The notes under the pieces: model-generated
Told to the model about the DNA's origin: nothing
The model's database searches: none
What the model saw: the letters and a program-made list of their open reading frames with translations, nothing else
Shown here: in pieces, positions 45,854-56,122 of the stretch
Numbering within the stretch: position 1 is the first letter of the stretch
Layout of the letters: each line of letters opens with the position of its first letter
Assembly (NCBI RefSeq): GCF_002160495.1
Contig: NZ_NFKR01000012.1
Location: 1 to 64,000, forward strand
DNA: 64,000 nucleotides
Origin: Erysipelatoclostridium sp. An173
GTDB lineage: Bacteria; Bacillota_I; Bacilli_A; Erysipelotrichales; Coprobacillaceae
Direction: 5' to 3'
Translations under genes and position numbers: made by a program

Positions 45854-46921
45854 ATGAACGTAGAAATAATTAATGTCGGAACAGAACTTTTATTAGGAGA
45901 AATTGTTAATACAAATGCTACTTATATTCAAAAAATGTGTAAGGAGCTTGGTTTTAATGTATATTTTCAAACTACAGTTGGTGATAATCATGATCGTTTT
46001 AAAGAATGCTTAGATATTGCTTTTAAAAGAGGTGCTGATTGTGTAATCACAACAGGTGGATTAGGACCAACCCAAGATGACTTAACTAAGGAATTGTCAG
46101 CTGAATATTTAGGATTAGAGTTAATATATTTAGAAGATGAAGCAAGCAAAGTTTATGAAAAATGTCGCTTTGTTAATGGAAATGATGATGTACCAGACAA
46201 TAATTTTAAACAAGCTTATTTTCCTGAAAATTGCTTTGTCTTAGAAAATGAAGTTGGAACTGCTAATGGTTGTGTCATGTCAAAAGATAAAAAAATGATT
46301 ATCAATTTGCCAGGGCCACCAAAAGAGATGAAGTTTGTTGTTGATCATGTTTTAAAAGATTATTTAAGCAAATATAAACAAGATATTATTTATACTGTGG
46401 ATATTTTAACTATGGGAATTGGTGAAAGCAAAGTTGATGAAATACTAGCAGATTTAATAGATCATCAAAGTGATGTAAGTATCGCATTATATGCTTCAGA
46501 AGAAACGGTAAGAATTCGTTTGGGATGTAAGGCTAGTAATCAAGAGAATGCTGATAAAAAGATGGAACCAATCAAAATTGAAATAGAAAAGGCACTAGGT
46601 AATTTCATTATTAAAGAAAAGAATTTAAAAGAAGCATTAGCTAAGATTATGCCAACGTATTTTATATATTATGATTGTGATGATTTTAAATTACGTGATG
46701 GATTTAGTTTGGGTCATGGTGCTAGAAATGATTTGATGAATATTTATATTGACACTGAAAAACATAAATTAGGAACTATTATTAAAATCAAATTAGAATA
46801 TCATGATCAAGTTGATTACTTTAAAGTACCATTATTAAATGATCCGACATTATCATACAATAAATTAGAATCTAAAATAATTGAACGTGTTTATCGTTTA
46901 TTAACGCAAAAATTAAATTAA
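45854..46921 (+). CDS. CinA-like protein with unusual C-terminus
   Basis: 355 residues. Residues 1-170 are the MoaB/Mog-like COG1058 domain: EIINVGTELLLGEIVNTNA, CVITTGGLGPTQDDLTKE, MIINLPGPPKEMKFV. About 175-255 is the following KH-like segment (LTMGIGESKVDEILADL, YASEETVRIRLG). Canonical CinA then has a 160-residue NMN deamidase domain with TAESCTGG; here only about 95 residues follow and show none of it (YYDCDDFKLRDGFSLGHGA, KIKLEYHDQVDYFKVP). So the pyrophosphatase-like half is present and the deamidase is absent. AGGAGG precedes ATG 45854. Confidence 0.75.
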   Translation: MNVEIINVGTELLLGEIVNTNATYIQKMCKELGFNVYFQTTVGDNHDRFKECLDIAFKRGADCVITTGGLGPTQDDLTKELSAEYLGLELIYLEDEASKVYEKCRFVNGNDDVPDNNFKQAYFPENCFVLENEVGTANGCVMSKDKKMIINLPGPPKEMKFVVDHVLKDYLSKYKQDIIYTVDILTMGIGESKVDEILADLIDHQSDVSIALYASEETVRIRLGCKASNQENADKKMEPIKIEIEKALGNFIIKEKNLKEALAKIMPTYFIYYDCDDFKLRDGFSLGHGARNDLMNIYIDTEKHKLGTIIKIKLEYHDQVDYFKVPLLNDPTLSYNKLESKIIERVYRLLTQKLN

Positions 46922-47375
46922 TATATTTTTAGATTGTTTAAAGATATTTATTAAATAATTTTACTATATTATTTACAAAATTTTTCTTTAATAATATTTA
47001 TATGTTAAGATATTAATATATCAAAAACTATTTGTCGATGTCTATTATGTAAATAAAGACGGAGTTCGACTGTGTGTATTATGAAATAATACAAATACTA
47101 TTATGGTTATTGCTAAATGATAATAGAATAAATATATTTGTTTGTTAATTCTTATTAAACGTTATTAAAGCTATTAAGAAAAAACGGGTTATTAATCTAA
47201 TCATTTGATGAAATGTAAATCAATAACAAATACTGCAGGTTTAGATTTGATAAAAATAATTAAATCTTAGTTTAAAGTAAATGAAACCTATGATAATTAG
47301 TTGTATAACTATAGATCATAGGTTTTTTTATAATTTAATAGTATTAAGTTGGTATCTTAAAATAGTAGTAGATAA
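46922..47375. other. Long intergenic region with no gene seen
   Basis: 454 bases between convergent genes. I see a small perfect hairpin GTATTAT-GAA-ATAATAC near 47079-47095, preceded by a relatively GC-rich stretch (ACGGAGTTCGACTGTGTG), and the bidirectional terminator at 47284-47328. No open frame with a ribosome site. A small RNA around 47050-47100 is conceivable but unsupported. Confidence 0.4.
47284..47328. terminator. Bidirectional terminator
   Basis: AAACCTATGAT (47284-47294) and ATCATAGGTTT (47315-47325) are perfect 11-base arms with A and T runs outside, between cinA-like and mrr-like genes. Confidence 0.8.
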
Positions 47376-48275
47376 TTAGACAAGATCATTATTAAAATAA
47401 TCAACATCTATTTGTTTTATTTCATATGTTTTAACAACACTTACTCCTAAATTGTATTGGATCATTAGATTAGTTAACATTTTTCCATCAACTAAAACAA
47501 GTTTAACTTGAAGTTGCTTTTTTGCATATTCTAAAGCTTCGTTAGTAAATGTAGAAGTAGTTATAAACAACCCTTTAGTACCACCTTGACCAGCGACAGC
47601 TCCTAAAAACTTTTGTATTTCTGGTCTTCCAACACTATTATTCCAACGTTTAGCTTGGACATAAATATTTCTAAATCCAAACTTATCTTCCTTTACAATT
47701 CCATCAATTCCTTCATCGTTACCATATCTAGTGCGTATTATTGATTCGGTATCAAAAGCATATCCCATTTTTTCTAATAAATCTAAGACAAGTTTTTCAA
47801 AGAAAATTGGTTCTTTAGAAAAAATTAGTTCTAATAATTCATCACTTAAACGAGATGATATCATTTTTAGTGACATGTCAATATTTTCAAGTGGGGTGAT
47901 ATTCTCTTTATTAGAATTTCGCTCAGACATTTCTTTATACCGTTGAAAAAATTCAACAAAATTATCATATTTCATTAGGTATTCATCAGTTATTTTTATT
48001 CCAGATTGTAAAACTGACTTACCTTCAGGAGTAATTTTGAAAACTCCTCTTTTTATTGTTTCTAATAAACCTGCTTTGACTAAATATGTTTTAGTCCATC
48101 CTAAACGATAGTATATAATTGTTGATTTGTTATTATCTAACATTAAATTTCTATCTTCAATTGATAAATTTAATAGATCAGATACTTCGCTAACAATATC
48201 TTTTAAGCGCATTTCATCATGATTATTTAAAACCTTTAGAACTTCATTGTACATTTCGTTATATTTAGGTATCAT
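47376..48275 (-). CDS. Mrr-type restriction endonuclease
   Basis: 299 residues. N-terminal winged helix of the Mrr_N type (LKVLNNHDEMRLKDIVSEVS, YYRLGWTKTYLVKAGLLE, FKITPEGK) to about 90; linker; C-terminal PD-(D/E)XK domain with GIDGIVKEDKFGFRNIYVQA and the QAK motif, then FITTSTFTNEALEYA. Mrr enzymes cut modified, usually methylated, DNA and need no partner methylase, which suits its solitary position. Minus strand with AAGGAG upstream of ATG 48275. Confidence 0.88.
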   Translation of the reverse strand: MIPKYNEMYNEVLKVLNNHDEMRLKDIVSEVSDLLNLSIEDRNLMLDNNKSTIIYYRLGWTKTYLVKAGLLETIKRGVFKITPEGKSVLQSGIKITDEYLMKYDNFVEFFQRYKEMSERNSNKENITPLENIDMSLKMISSRLSDELLELIFSKEPIFFEKLVLDLLEKMGYAFDTESIIRTRYGNDEGIDGIVKEDKFGFRNIYVQAKRWNNSVGRPEIQKFLGAVAGQGGTKGLFITTSTFTNEALEYAKKQLQVKLVLVDGKMLTNLMIQYNLGVSVVKTYEIKQIDVDYFNNDLV

Positions 48276-48370
48276 AGTAAGTCTCCTTATAATATAGTTT
48301 ACTATTATTATATCTTAAAAATAAGAAGAGTTGTTATAAAATTATCACAAATTATTTATAAAATAAGAAA

Positions 48371-48397
48371 ACCTACTAGAATTGGATTCTAGTAGGT
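48371..48397 (-). terminator. Terminator of the flavodiiron gene
   Basis: ACCTACTAGAAT and ATTCTAGTAGGT form a 12-bp stem with a 3-base loop. On the minus strand it runs into TTTTCTTATTTT. Confidence 0.85.
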
Positions 48398-48408
48398 ACT
48401 ATGAATAC

Positions 48409-50202
48409 TTAATTTTCAATTGGTTCAAAATCAGCAACACCATGTTTACAAAGTGGGCAAATATAATCATCTGGTAGTGTATCACCTTCGTAGATATAAC
48501 CACAGATTTTACATACCCATCCTTTTTTACCTTCTGTATTAGGTTTTGGTTTTACATGATCTTGATAATATGTATATGTCATTGTTTCTTTATCTGACAT
48601 TACTCTAGCTTCAGTTACTTTACAAATAAACATACCATGAGAACCTAAATCAACATAATTTTCTACTTCTAATGAAATAAATGCATTAATGTAACGTGGT
48701 AAGAATGCTAGACCGTTATCTGAATGTAATGGTTTGAAATCAGCAAATTTATCTGCTGTTCTTCCGCTTTGGAAACCAAAACGTTCAAAAATACTAAATG
48801 GTGCTTCAACAGAAAGACAGTTAACATTCAACTTACCTGTTTGTTTAATTACGTGATGTGAATAGTTTTGTTTATTTATATTTACTGCAATTCGATTAGG
48901 TGAGTCACTAACTTGAGTTACTGTATTAACAATTAAACCATTATCTTTTTTACCGTCATTACTTGTTACTACATATAAACCATAACCGATTTTAAACAAT
49001 GCTGACATATCATGTTTGTTAGCTTTGTCGTCAGATTGAGCAATATAATCACGACATAATTCATCAGCTAAATTATCTAGTGCTTCAATAGTGTCGCTTT
49101 TAACTGCTGATTTGATAGTTACTGTTGTGTCAGTAAATGTTAAATTTTTACATCCAGAAAGCATTTCTTTCATTACTTTAGCAGCTAGTGGAGACCATGT
49201 TCCATTTTCAATTAAAGCTATAGTACGTTTTTGGTAATTTCTTTCAGTTAAGTGATTGATGAATTCTTTCATGAATGGGAAAACATCAGCATTATATGTT
49301 GTAGTTGCTAAAACTAACTTTCCATAACGGAAAGCATCTTCTACAGCTTCTGCCATATCACAACGAGCTAAATCAAATACTGATACTTTTGGGCATCCTC
49401 TTTCAGTTAATTTATTAGCTAATAACTCAACAGCTTTTTTGGTATTTCCATAAACTGATGTATAAGCAATAACAATTCCTTCACTTTCAACACTGTAAGA
49501 AGACCAGATATCATATAAATTAATATAGTATCCTAAGTTTTCTTTTAATACTGGTCCATGTAAAGGACAGATGATTTCGATATCTAAACCAGCAGCTTTT
49601 TTTAATAAAGCTTGAACTTGAACACCGTATTTACCAACAATTCCGATATAATAACGTCTAGCTTCGCAAGCCCAATCTTCTTCAACATCATTAGCACCAA
49701 ATTTTCCAAAACCGTCAGCTGAAAATAAAACTTTATCTTTATTATCATAAGTTACCATAACTTCTGGCCAATGAACCATTGGTGCAAAAACAAATGTTAA
49801 AGTATGTGAACCTAAAGTTAATGATTCACCATTTTTTACTTGTAATTTCTTTACATTAGGATCTAAATCAAAAAATTGATCCATCATTGTAAAGGTTTTA
49901 GCATTAGCAACAATAGTTGTTTCTGGATACGTTTTGATGAAATTTTGAATATTTGCAGAATGGTCTGGTTCCATATGTTGTACGATTAAATAATCAGGTT
50001 TTCTATCACCTAAAACATCAGCTAAATTATCTAACCATTCATGAGTAAAATGAATATCTACAGTATCCATAACTGCAATTTTTTCATCCATAATAACATA
50101 CGAATTATAAGCCATTCCATTAGGAACTACATATTGTCCCTCAAATAAATCGACCTGATGGTCATTAACACCTACATAACGAATATCCTTTGTAATTTCC
50201 AT
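48409..50202 (-). CDS. Flavodiiron protein fused to flavin reductase and rubredoxin
   Basis: 597 residues from ATG 50202, the codon after AAAGGAAG; an in-frame ATG at 50229 overlaps that site. Four modules: metallo-beta-lactamase-like diiron domain with IVQHMEPDHSANI (HxExD) and MVHWPEVM, about 1-245; flavodoxin with VIAYTSVYGNTKKAVE, about 250-395; flavin reductase-like domain, about 405-540; C-terminal rubredoxin with two Cys pairs, CKICGYIYEG and CPLCKHG. It reduces O2 (or NO) to protect an anaerobe, carrying its own electron chain. A LysR gene lies 71 bp upstream in the same orientation. Confidence 0.93.
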   Translation of the reverse strand: MEITKDIRYVGVNDHQVDLFEGQYVVPNGMAYNSYVIMDEKIAVMDTVDIHFTHEWLDNLADVLGDRKPDYLIVQHMEPDHSANIQNFIKTYPETTIVANAKTFTMMDQFFDLDPNVKKLQVKNGESLTLGSHTLTFVFAPMVHWPEVMVTYDNKDKVLFSADGFGKFGANDVEEDWACEARRYYIGIVGKYGVQVQALLKKAAGLDIEIICPLHGPVLKENLGYYINLYDIWSSYSVESEGIVIAYTSVYGNTKKAVELLANKLTERGCPKVSVFDLARCDMAEAVEDAFRYGKLVLATTTYNADVFPFMKEFINHLTERNYQKRTIALIENGTWSPLAAKVMKEMLSGCKNLTFTDTTVTIKSAVKSDTIEALDNLADELCRDYIAQSDDKANKHDMSALFKIGYGLYVVTSNDGKKDNGLIVNTVTQVSDSPNRIAVNINKQNYSHHVIKQTGKLNVNCLSVEAPFSIFERFGFQSGRTADKFADFKPLHSDNGLAFLPRYINAFISLEVENYVDLGSHGMFICKVTEARVMSDKETMTYTYYQDHVKPKPNTEGKKGWVCKICGYIYEGDTLPDDYICPLCKHGVADFEPIEN

Positions 50203-50272
50203 ATTCAACTTCCTTTCTTTTTCCGTCAATAAAATTATAGTATATTAGTATATTTAAATCAAATAAATAATA

Positions 50273-51166
50273 TTAGTAATTAATATTGTTTTGATTATCA
50301 TTTGCAATAAGTTCAATGAACTTATTGGTCGCAACTGATTGAGTCCTTCTTTTTAAATATGCATAACCAATTGATCGTCTTGGTAAGCTGGAAATTGTTT
50401 TAACTTCATGAAGAATATTTTGATTTAAATATTCTTGAGAAAATTCTTTTATAACACAAGAAATTCCTAAGCCAGCTTTAGCAAAATCTAATAATAAATT
50501 ATGGGCACCCAATTCAATAGAAGGATTTAATAAAATTCCTTTTTTCGCAAAGAAGTTATCAATTCGGTTTCTAGTATTTGATGATTTTTCAAAAAGAATT
50601 AGTGATTTTTTCGCAAGTTCTTCAAATGTATATATATGCGGATCTTTTTTATTAGAAACAAAAATATCTTGAACTTGGAAACATTCTTTAATGATCAATG
50701 CATCATCTTTGATTGGTAGATTTAAAAAACCTAGATCGATTTGATCTGTTTTTAATAATTCCCGTGTTTCTAAACTAGTCCGATTTATAACTTTAATTTT
50801 AACTCCGGGATATAGCTGTTTAAATTTTACAATATAATCAGTTAAGAAATATTCACTAAAAGTATCTCCAGCACCGATTGTTAATTGACCATCTTTTAAT
50901 TCATGAAAATTAGATATCTGATTTTCAACACTAGTAATAATTGCTAGTGCTTTATCGATCTGCTGATGGAGCAGCTTACCTTCTTTAGTTAAACTGACTC
51001 CTTTAGAATGCCTGATAAATAATTGGGTTTGTAATTCTTTTTCGATACTGCTGATAGTTTGCGAGACAGCAGATTGTGAAATGAATAGATTTCTAGCGGC
51101 AATAGAAAATGATAGGGTGGTAGCAGCTTCGTTAAAAATTTTATACTGTTCTAATTTGATATACAT
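50273..51166 (-). CDS. LysR-family transcriptional regulator
   Basis: 297 residues. N-terminal winged helix (KIFNEAATTLSFSIAARNLF, ISQSAVSQTISSIEKELQTQ) and a periplasmic-binding-like effector domain (GQLTIGAGDTFSEYFL). AAGGAG precedes ATG 51166. It lies directly upstream of the flavodiiron gene on the same strand, so it may control that gene and sense oxidative or sulfur status; this is positional inference, and the usual divergent LysR layout is absent. Confidence 0.92.
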   Translation of the reverse strand: MYIKLEQYKIFNEAATTLSFSIAARNLFISQSAVSQTISSIEKELQTQLFIRHSKGVSLTKEGKLLHQQIDKALAIITSVENQISNFHELKDGQLTIGAGDTFSEYFLTDYIVKFKQLYPGVKIKVINRTSLETRELLKTDQIDLGFLNLPIKDDALIIKECFQVQDIFVSNKKDPHIYTFEELAKKSLILFEKSSNTRNRIDNFFAKKGILLNPSIELGAHNLLLDFAKAGLGISCVIKEFSQEYLNQNILHEVKTISSLPRRSIGYAYLKRRTQSVATNKFIELIANDNQNNINY

Positions 51167-51469
51167 TTTAGTTCTCCTTAATAACGATGTGTTAATATTT
51201 AATGATCTACATTATTATTTTACATATTATAAATTAAAATGCCAATTTTATTATTAAAGAAAAATAACTAAATGATGTATTATTATATAATTATTAATGT
51301 ATTAGTATTACTTATATCATAAATATGATATATTAATTTTACTAATAGCTAAGACTATAATATAATTAGTTAGTAAAGTAGATAAACTCTTAGATTATGA
51401 TTAATTTTTAATGCAATTTATTTGTTTATTGTATATAATGTAAGAGTAAATAAGAGAGGTGTGAATTTA
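51167..51469. other. Divergent intergenic region lysR / purA
   Basis: 303 AT-rich bases. TATAAT at 51434-51439 is a good -10 for purA, with AGAGGTG just before the start. Several partly palindromic ATTAATGTATTAGTATTAC-type stretches near 51290-51340 could be LysR sites. No riboswitch-like fold and no gene seen. Confidence 0.4.
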
Positions 51470-52747
51470 ATGGCTGGAGTAGTCGTAGTTGGAAGTATGT
51501 GGGGCGATGAAGGTAAAGGAAAAGTAACTGATTACCTTGCCCAAAAAGCTGATGTAGTAGTTCGTTATGCTGGTGGAAATAATGCTGGACATACGATTGT
51601 TTATGATGGAAAGAAATTTGCATTGAAATTGATTCCTTCAGGTATTTTTAGTGGTCATGAAGTAATTATGGCTAATGGAATGGTTGTTAATCCAAAAGCA
51701 TTTTTAGAAGAAGTTAAGTATTTAAATGATGCAGGAATTGATACAAGCAAAATTAAAGTTAGTGATCGTTGTCATGTTATTTTACCTTATCATTTAGAAA
51801 TTGATGCTATTCAAGAAGAGCGTAAAGGTGCTAATAGTATTGGAACAACTAAAAAAGGAATTGGACCTTGTTATACTGATAAATATAGCCGTATTGGTAT
51901 TAGAATGGGTGAGTTTGTAGATGAAGAATTATTCTTAGAAAGATTAAAAGAAACTTTCCCAATGAAATTATTAGAATATCCAGAATTAGAAGGTAAATTT
52001 ACAGTAGAAAGTATTTATAATGAATATAAAGAATATGCAAAAGAAATTAAACCTTTAGTATGTGATACTGGAATGTTATTAGATCAATATTTACAAGAAG
52101 ATAAAAAAGTATTGTTTGAAGGGGCTCAAGGAGCAATGTTAGATATTGATTATGGTACATATCCTTTTGTAACAAGTTCACATCCAGGTGCTAATGGTGT
52201 AAGTGAAGGAACAGGAATTGGACCTTTATATATTAAAGAATCAATTGGTATCATTAAATCATATACAACTAGAGTAGGAGCTGGACCTTTCCCAACTGAA
52301 TTACATGATGAAATCGGAGATTTAATTCGTGAAAGAGGTCATGAATATGGTACCGTTACTAAGCGTGCTAGAAGAACTGGATGGTTTGATGCTGTTGTAG
52401 TTAATCAATCTAGAAGAATGTCATCTTTAACAGGGATTAGTTTGATGTTATTAGATGTTTTAAGTGGTTTTGAAACTTTAAAGATTTGTACTGCTTATAA
52501 ATATAAAGGTGAAATTATTCATGGATTACCTTCAACTATTAAAGGTATTGAAGAAGTAGAACCTGTTTATGAAGAAATGCCAGGATGGGAAGAAGATATT
52601 ACTAATGTAAAATCTTTTGATGAATTACCTGTTAATTGTCAAAATTATATTAGAAGAATTGAAGAATTAATTCATTGTCCAATTGTAATGTTCTCAGTTG
52701 GTCCTGATCGTGAACAAACAGTAGTATTAAAAGATATTAAATTTTAA
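51470..52747 (+). CDS. purA: Adenylosuccinate synthase
   Basis: GTP-dependent first step from IMP to AMP. 425 residues from ATG 51470, set by AGAGGTG at 51455-51461. Signature GSMWGDEGKGKVTDYLA at the N-terminus, GGNNAGHTI, GTTKKGIGPCYTDK, FEGAQGAMLDIDYGTYPFVT, TVTKRARRTGWFD. guaA follows after 12 bp, so the two branches of purine nucleotide synthesis share an operon here. Confidence 0.96.
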   Translation: MAGVVVVGSMWGDEGKGKVTDYLAQKADVVVRYAGGNNAGHTIVYDGKKFALKLIPSGIFSGHEVIMANGMVVNPKAFLEEVKYLNDAGIDTSKIKVSDRCHVILPYHLEIDAIQEERKGANSIGTTKKGIGPCYTDKYSRIGIRMGEFVDEELFLERLKETFPMKLLEYPELEGKFTVESIYNEYKEYAKEIKPLVCDTGMLLDQYLQEDKKVLFEGAQGAMLDIDYGTYPFVTSSHPGANGVSEGTGIGPLYIKESIGIIKSYTTRVGAGPFPTELHDEIGDLIRERGHEYGTVTKRARRTGWFDAVVVNQSRRMSSLTGISLMLLDVLSGFETLKICTAYKYKGEIIHGLPSTIKGIEEVEPVYEEMPGWEEDITNVKSFDELPVNCQNYIRRIEELIHCPIVMFSVGPDREQTVVLKDIKF

Positions 52748-52759
52748 GGAGGTTAGTGT

Positions 52760-54307
52760 GTGAAAAGAGAGTTAGTTATTGTTATTGACTTTGGTGGACA
52801 ATACAATCAATTAGTAGCTCGAAGAGTTCGTGAATGTAATGTTTATTGTGAAATTTATTCATATAAAACTGATTTAGAAACAATTAAAAAAATGAACCCT
52901 AAAGGTATCATTTTAACTGGTGGTCCTAATAGTTGTTATTTAGAAGATTCTCCTACATATCAAAAAGAATTATTTGAATTAGGTATTCCAGTACTTGGAT
53001 TATGCTATGGTGCTCAGTTAATGCAACATGTTTTAGGTGGTAAAGTAGAACGTGCTGATGTAAGAGAATATGGTAAATCTAATCTTATTATTAGCAAACC
53101 TGAATCTAAATTATTTAAAGATGTGCCAAAAGAAAGTATTTGCTGGATGAGTCATTTTGATTATATTTCTAAGATTGCTCCAGGTTTTGAAATTACATCT
53201 TATACTAAAGATTGTCCGGTAGCTTCATGTGAAAATGAAGAGCAAAAATTATATGCAATTCAATTCCATCCTGAAGTATTACATACTGAATATGGTAAAA
53301 ATATTTTATCTAATTTCGTAATGGATGTATGTAACTGTTCTGGTGATTGGCGTATGGATTCATTTGTTGAAGAACAAGTTAAAGCTATTAGAGAAAAAGT
53401 TGGAAATGGTAAAGTATTATGTGCTTTATCTGGTGGAGTTGATTCATCAGTTGCTGCTGTATTGCTTTCAAAAGCTATTGGTAATCAATTAACTTGTGTA
53501 TTTGTTGATCATGGATTACTTCGTAAAAACGAAGGTGATGAAGTTGAAGCAGTATTTGGTCCTGAAGGACATTATGAATTAAACTTCATTAGAGTAAATG
53601 CACAACAAAGATATTATAATAAATTAAAAGGAGTAACTGAACCAGAAGCTAAACGTAAAATCATTGGTGAAGAATTCATCCGTGTTTTTGAAGAAGAAGC
53701 GAAAAAAATCGGAGCTGTTGATTTCTTAGTTCAAGGAACTATTTATCCAGATGTTGTTGAAAGTGGATTGGGTGGTGAATCTGCAGTTATCAAATCACAT
53801 CACAATGTTGGTGGTTTACCAGATGCTGTTGATTTTAAAGAAATCATTGAACCATTACGTGATTTATTCAAAGATGAAGTGCGTAAAGTAGGTTTAGAAC
53901 TTGGAATTCCTGAATACTTAGTATTTAGACAACCATTCCCTGGACCAGGTTTAGGTATCAGAATTATCGGTGAAGTTACTGAAGAAAAAGTTAAAATTGT
54001 TCAAGATGCTGATGCAATCTATCGTGAAGAAATTGCAAATGCCGGTCTTGATAAAACAATTGGTCAATACTTCGCAGCTCTTACAAACATGCGTTCAGTA
54101 GGGGTTATGGGTGATGAAAGAACATATGATTATGCAATTGCTTTACGTGCAGTAAACACAATTGACTTCATGACTGCTGAAGCTGCTCAAATCCCATATG
54201 AAGTATTAAATAAAGTTATGTCTCGAATCATTAACGAAGTTCGTGGGGTAAACAGAGTAATGTATGATATCACTTCAAAACCACCAGGAACAATCGAGTT
54301 CGAATAA
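52760..54307 (+). CDS. guaA: GMP synthase (glutamine-hydrolysing)
   Basis: Amidates XMP to GMP. 515 residues from GTG 52760, with AAGGAGG at 52746-52752. Glutamine amidotransferase domain with [11 protein letters not shown] (Cys) and [13 protein letters not shown] (His, Glu); PP-loop ATP pyrophosphatase [13 protein letters not shown] near residue 220; dimerisation domain ending [11 protein letters not shown]. Intact. Its last bases form the repeat found again at 60495 and, altered, at 63110. The 3' end of guaA is a known integration site of islands and conjugative elements. Confidence 0.97.
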   Translation: MKRELVIVIDFGGQYNQLVARRVRECNVYCEIYSYKTDLETIKKMNPKGIILTGGPNSCYLEDSPTYQKELFELGIPVLGLCYGAQLMQHVLGGKVERADVREYGKSNLIISKPESKLFKDVPKESICWMSHFDYISKIAPGFEITSYTKDCPVASCENEEQKLYAIQFHPEVLHTEYGKNILSNFVMDVCNCSGDWRMDSFVEEQVKAIREKVGNGKVLCALSGGVDSSVAAVLLSKAIGNQLTCVFVDHGLLRKNEGDEVEAVFGPEGHYELNFIRVNAQQRYYNKLKGVTEPEAKRKIIGEEFIRVFEEEAKKIGAVDFLVQGTIYPDVVESGLGGESAVIKSHHNVGGLPDAVDFKEIIEPLRDLFKDEVRKVGLELGIPEYLVFRQPFPGPGLGIRIIGEVTEEKVKIVQDADAIYREEIANAGLDKTIGQYFAALTNMRSVGVMGDERTYDYAIALRAVNTIDFMTAEAAQIPYEVLNKVMSRIINEVRGVNRVMYDITSKPPGTIEFE

Positions 54308-54308
54308 A
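54296..54308 (+). repeat. guaA 3'-end attachment-like repeat, copy 1
   Basis: GAGTTCGAATAAA covers the last two codons and stop of guaA. The exact 13 bases recur at 60495-60507. Confidence 0.6.
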
Positions 54309-54360
54309 AAGGTAACTTAAAAATAGCCGATAAATAAAGCATATTTTGAATATTAAAAAG

Positions 54361-54410
54361 AAAATGACCTTAAATTGACCTTAAAAAGTCAAAGAAGGGG
54401 TCATTTTTTT
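54361..54410 (+). terminator. Hairpin terminator downstream of guaA
   Basis: AAAATGACC (54361-54369) pairs with GGTCATTTT (54399-54407) ahead of a T run, with an inner TTGAC/GTCAA pairing. The left arm and next bases, AAAATGACCTTA, recur at 58531-58542. Confidence 0.7.
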
Positions 54411-54500
54411 GCTTAGATAAAAAGAATTGCCAAATTCGGCGATTAAAGCAGTACTCAATATGTACTTGCTAAAAGGTGTTTGAATGATATATAGTTTGTT

Positions 54501-55403
54501 TTATATTTCATCAAATTCATCATTTATGATTTTACGGTACTCATCATAATAGTTTTTTATTAAAATCAACAATTCATCTAAACTACTAATATCTTTTTCA
54601 TATGATTTATATGAAGCTTTGATTTTTTCCATAATTTCAACTATTTCATCATCGTTAATATAATATAAATTTTCATTGATAGATTTGATAGTATCGTCAT
54701 CAATTTTTTTAGTCTTTATTACATTATTTAATATTTGAAAGCATTCATCAATATAAGGATACTCAAATTCTACATTTGAACATCCAATTAAATCAGCAAG
54801 TTGTACTCTTTCATAACTGTAGTTATTCTCATCATATAATGTTTCAATTTCGTCTATTAACTCTTGTGGAATGTTTCCTTTTGAAATATTATCTATATAA
54901 CACATGACTAAAGGAGGATCAAAATCTAAAGGTGGAATTTCTTCGATAAATTTCAAATAAGCTGATTGATCTTTACAATTTCTTAAATATATTAACAATT
55001 CTTTAAATGAAATTCTTTCATTCAATTTTCCTTCGATTAATGAATTTTTTCTATATTTTCCTAAAAAAACTTTTTCAACTTTTGATCCATTTCTAAGTTC
55101 GTAAGTATAGGTATTATTCTTTTTACTTCCTTCTATGATTAATTGGTAATATTTGTTGAAAATACTTCCAATTACTCTTCCTAAAAACTCTTTAATATCA
55201 TCAGTTAGTAGAATACAGCCATCAGTGACGCTTCTATGAATTTTATGAATATGTTTGTTAATATATGTATTGAACATATCTATTTCAACATTATTATTTC
55301 CATTAACATTGTATCTTTCATATCTAGCTGATTTATAAAAATGTTGAAGTAATGAGATTAAATCGTTTTCTCGAGAATTTAAATTAGGATTTGCACAAAT
55401 CAT
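54501..55403 (-). CDS. Uncharacterised protein paired with the metallo-hydrolase
   Basis: 300 residues, family not recognised. Mostly helical, acidic in the C-terminal half (DDDTIKSINENLYYINDDEI), no membrane segment or signal. A basic patch in the middle (KVEKVFLGKYRKNSLIEGK). It starts inside the stop of the metallo-hydrolase gene (ATGA overlap at 55400-55403), so they are one operon and probably one function. No predicted reaction. Confidence 0.5.
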   Translation of the reverse strand: MICANPNLNSRENDLISLLQHFYKSARYERYNVNGNNNVEIDMFNTYINKHIHKIHRSVTDGCILLTDDIKEFLGRVIGSIFNKYYQLIIEGSKKNNTYTYELRNGSKVEKVFLGKYRKNSLIEGKLNERISFKELLIYLRNCKDQSAYLKFIEEIPPLDFDPPLVMCYIDNISKGNIPQELIDEIETLYDENNYSYERVQLADLIGCSNVEFEYPYIDECFQILNNVIKTKKIDDDTIKSINENLYYINDDEIVEIMEKIKASYKSYEKDISSLDELLILIKNYYDEYRKIINDEFDEI

Positions 55404-56122
55404 TTTAATTTATAAAGCTTTATTTTGCGTATGTAATTTATGTTTTTTTTCAAATTATCTGGTCTAAATGGTTTTCCATGTGCAGGATAAATCCAATTTG
55501 CTTTTTCGTCAATCAGTATATTCCATGAATTTCGAAAAGCATTTTTATCCTCAATCCATATCGTGATTTTTCTTAGACTCGGTATACCATTCATCGCAGC
55601 ATCTCCACAAAAAATAATATCACCTAATTTAAGAGAAATGGAATCACAAGTATGTCCTGGTGTAAATAAAATCTTTCCTTGTAATATATTCTCCAATTCT
55701 GTTAAATTTTGAGGGGTTATTTCTATAAACCTATTAATATATTTTTTGTCGATTGCAGGGAAGAGATGATTACCATGGCCGACAATCCTCATGAACTTAC
55801 AAAATATCAATGCAATCAAACTGCTACAACCACCAACAAATGAATTTTGTCCTCTTAATAGCGTGGGCATAGCAAGGTGACTTATGATAACCTTTAATTC
55901 GGGATATTTCGATAATAGTTCGTTTAAGAAACCTGCATGGTCATCGTGAGCATGAGTTAAAAAGATATATTTAATTTCAGAAAATGCTATACCTTGCTTA
56001 TTAGCTCTTTTCTCTACGTTTTTCATACTGTGTTCATATCCTGTATCAATCATAATATATCCATTTACCGTATGATAGATGTAAGTGTTCATTACCCTGC
56101 TTCCTGCATTATATATATCCAT
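55400..56122 (-). CDS. Metallo-beta-lactamase-fold hydrolase
   Basis: 240 residues. The zinc motif HxHxDH is in FLTHAHDDHAGFL near residue 55, with further ligands in FTPGHTCDSISL and IFCGDAAMNG and the final His in IYPAHGKPFRPD. Cytoplasmic. Substrate class within this broad family (thioesters, cyclic nucleotides, lactones and others) cannot be told. First gene of a two-gene minus-strand operon in the guaA island; diverges from the GntR operon. Confidence 0.85.
   Translation of the reverse strand: MDIYNAGSRVMNTYIYHTVNGYIMIDTGYEHSMKNVEKRANKQGIAFSEIKYIFLTHAHDDHAGFLNELLSKYPELKVIISHLAMPTLLRGQNSFVGGCSSLIALIFCKFMRIVGHGNHLFPAIDKKYINRFIEITPQNLTELENILQGKILFTPGHTCDSISLKLGDIIFCGDAAMNGIPSLRKITIWIEDKNAFRNSWNILIDEKANWIYPAHGKPFRPDNLKKNINYIRKIKLYKLK

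Noticed and set aside
47050-47100. Small RNA in the cinA-mrr gap
   Set aside because: Only one short hairpin and no promoter-terminator pair around it; not enough to call.
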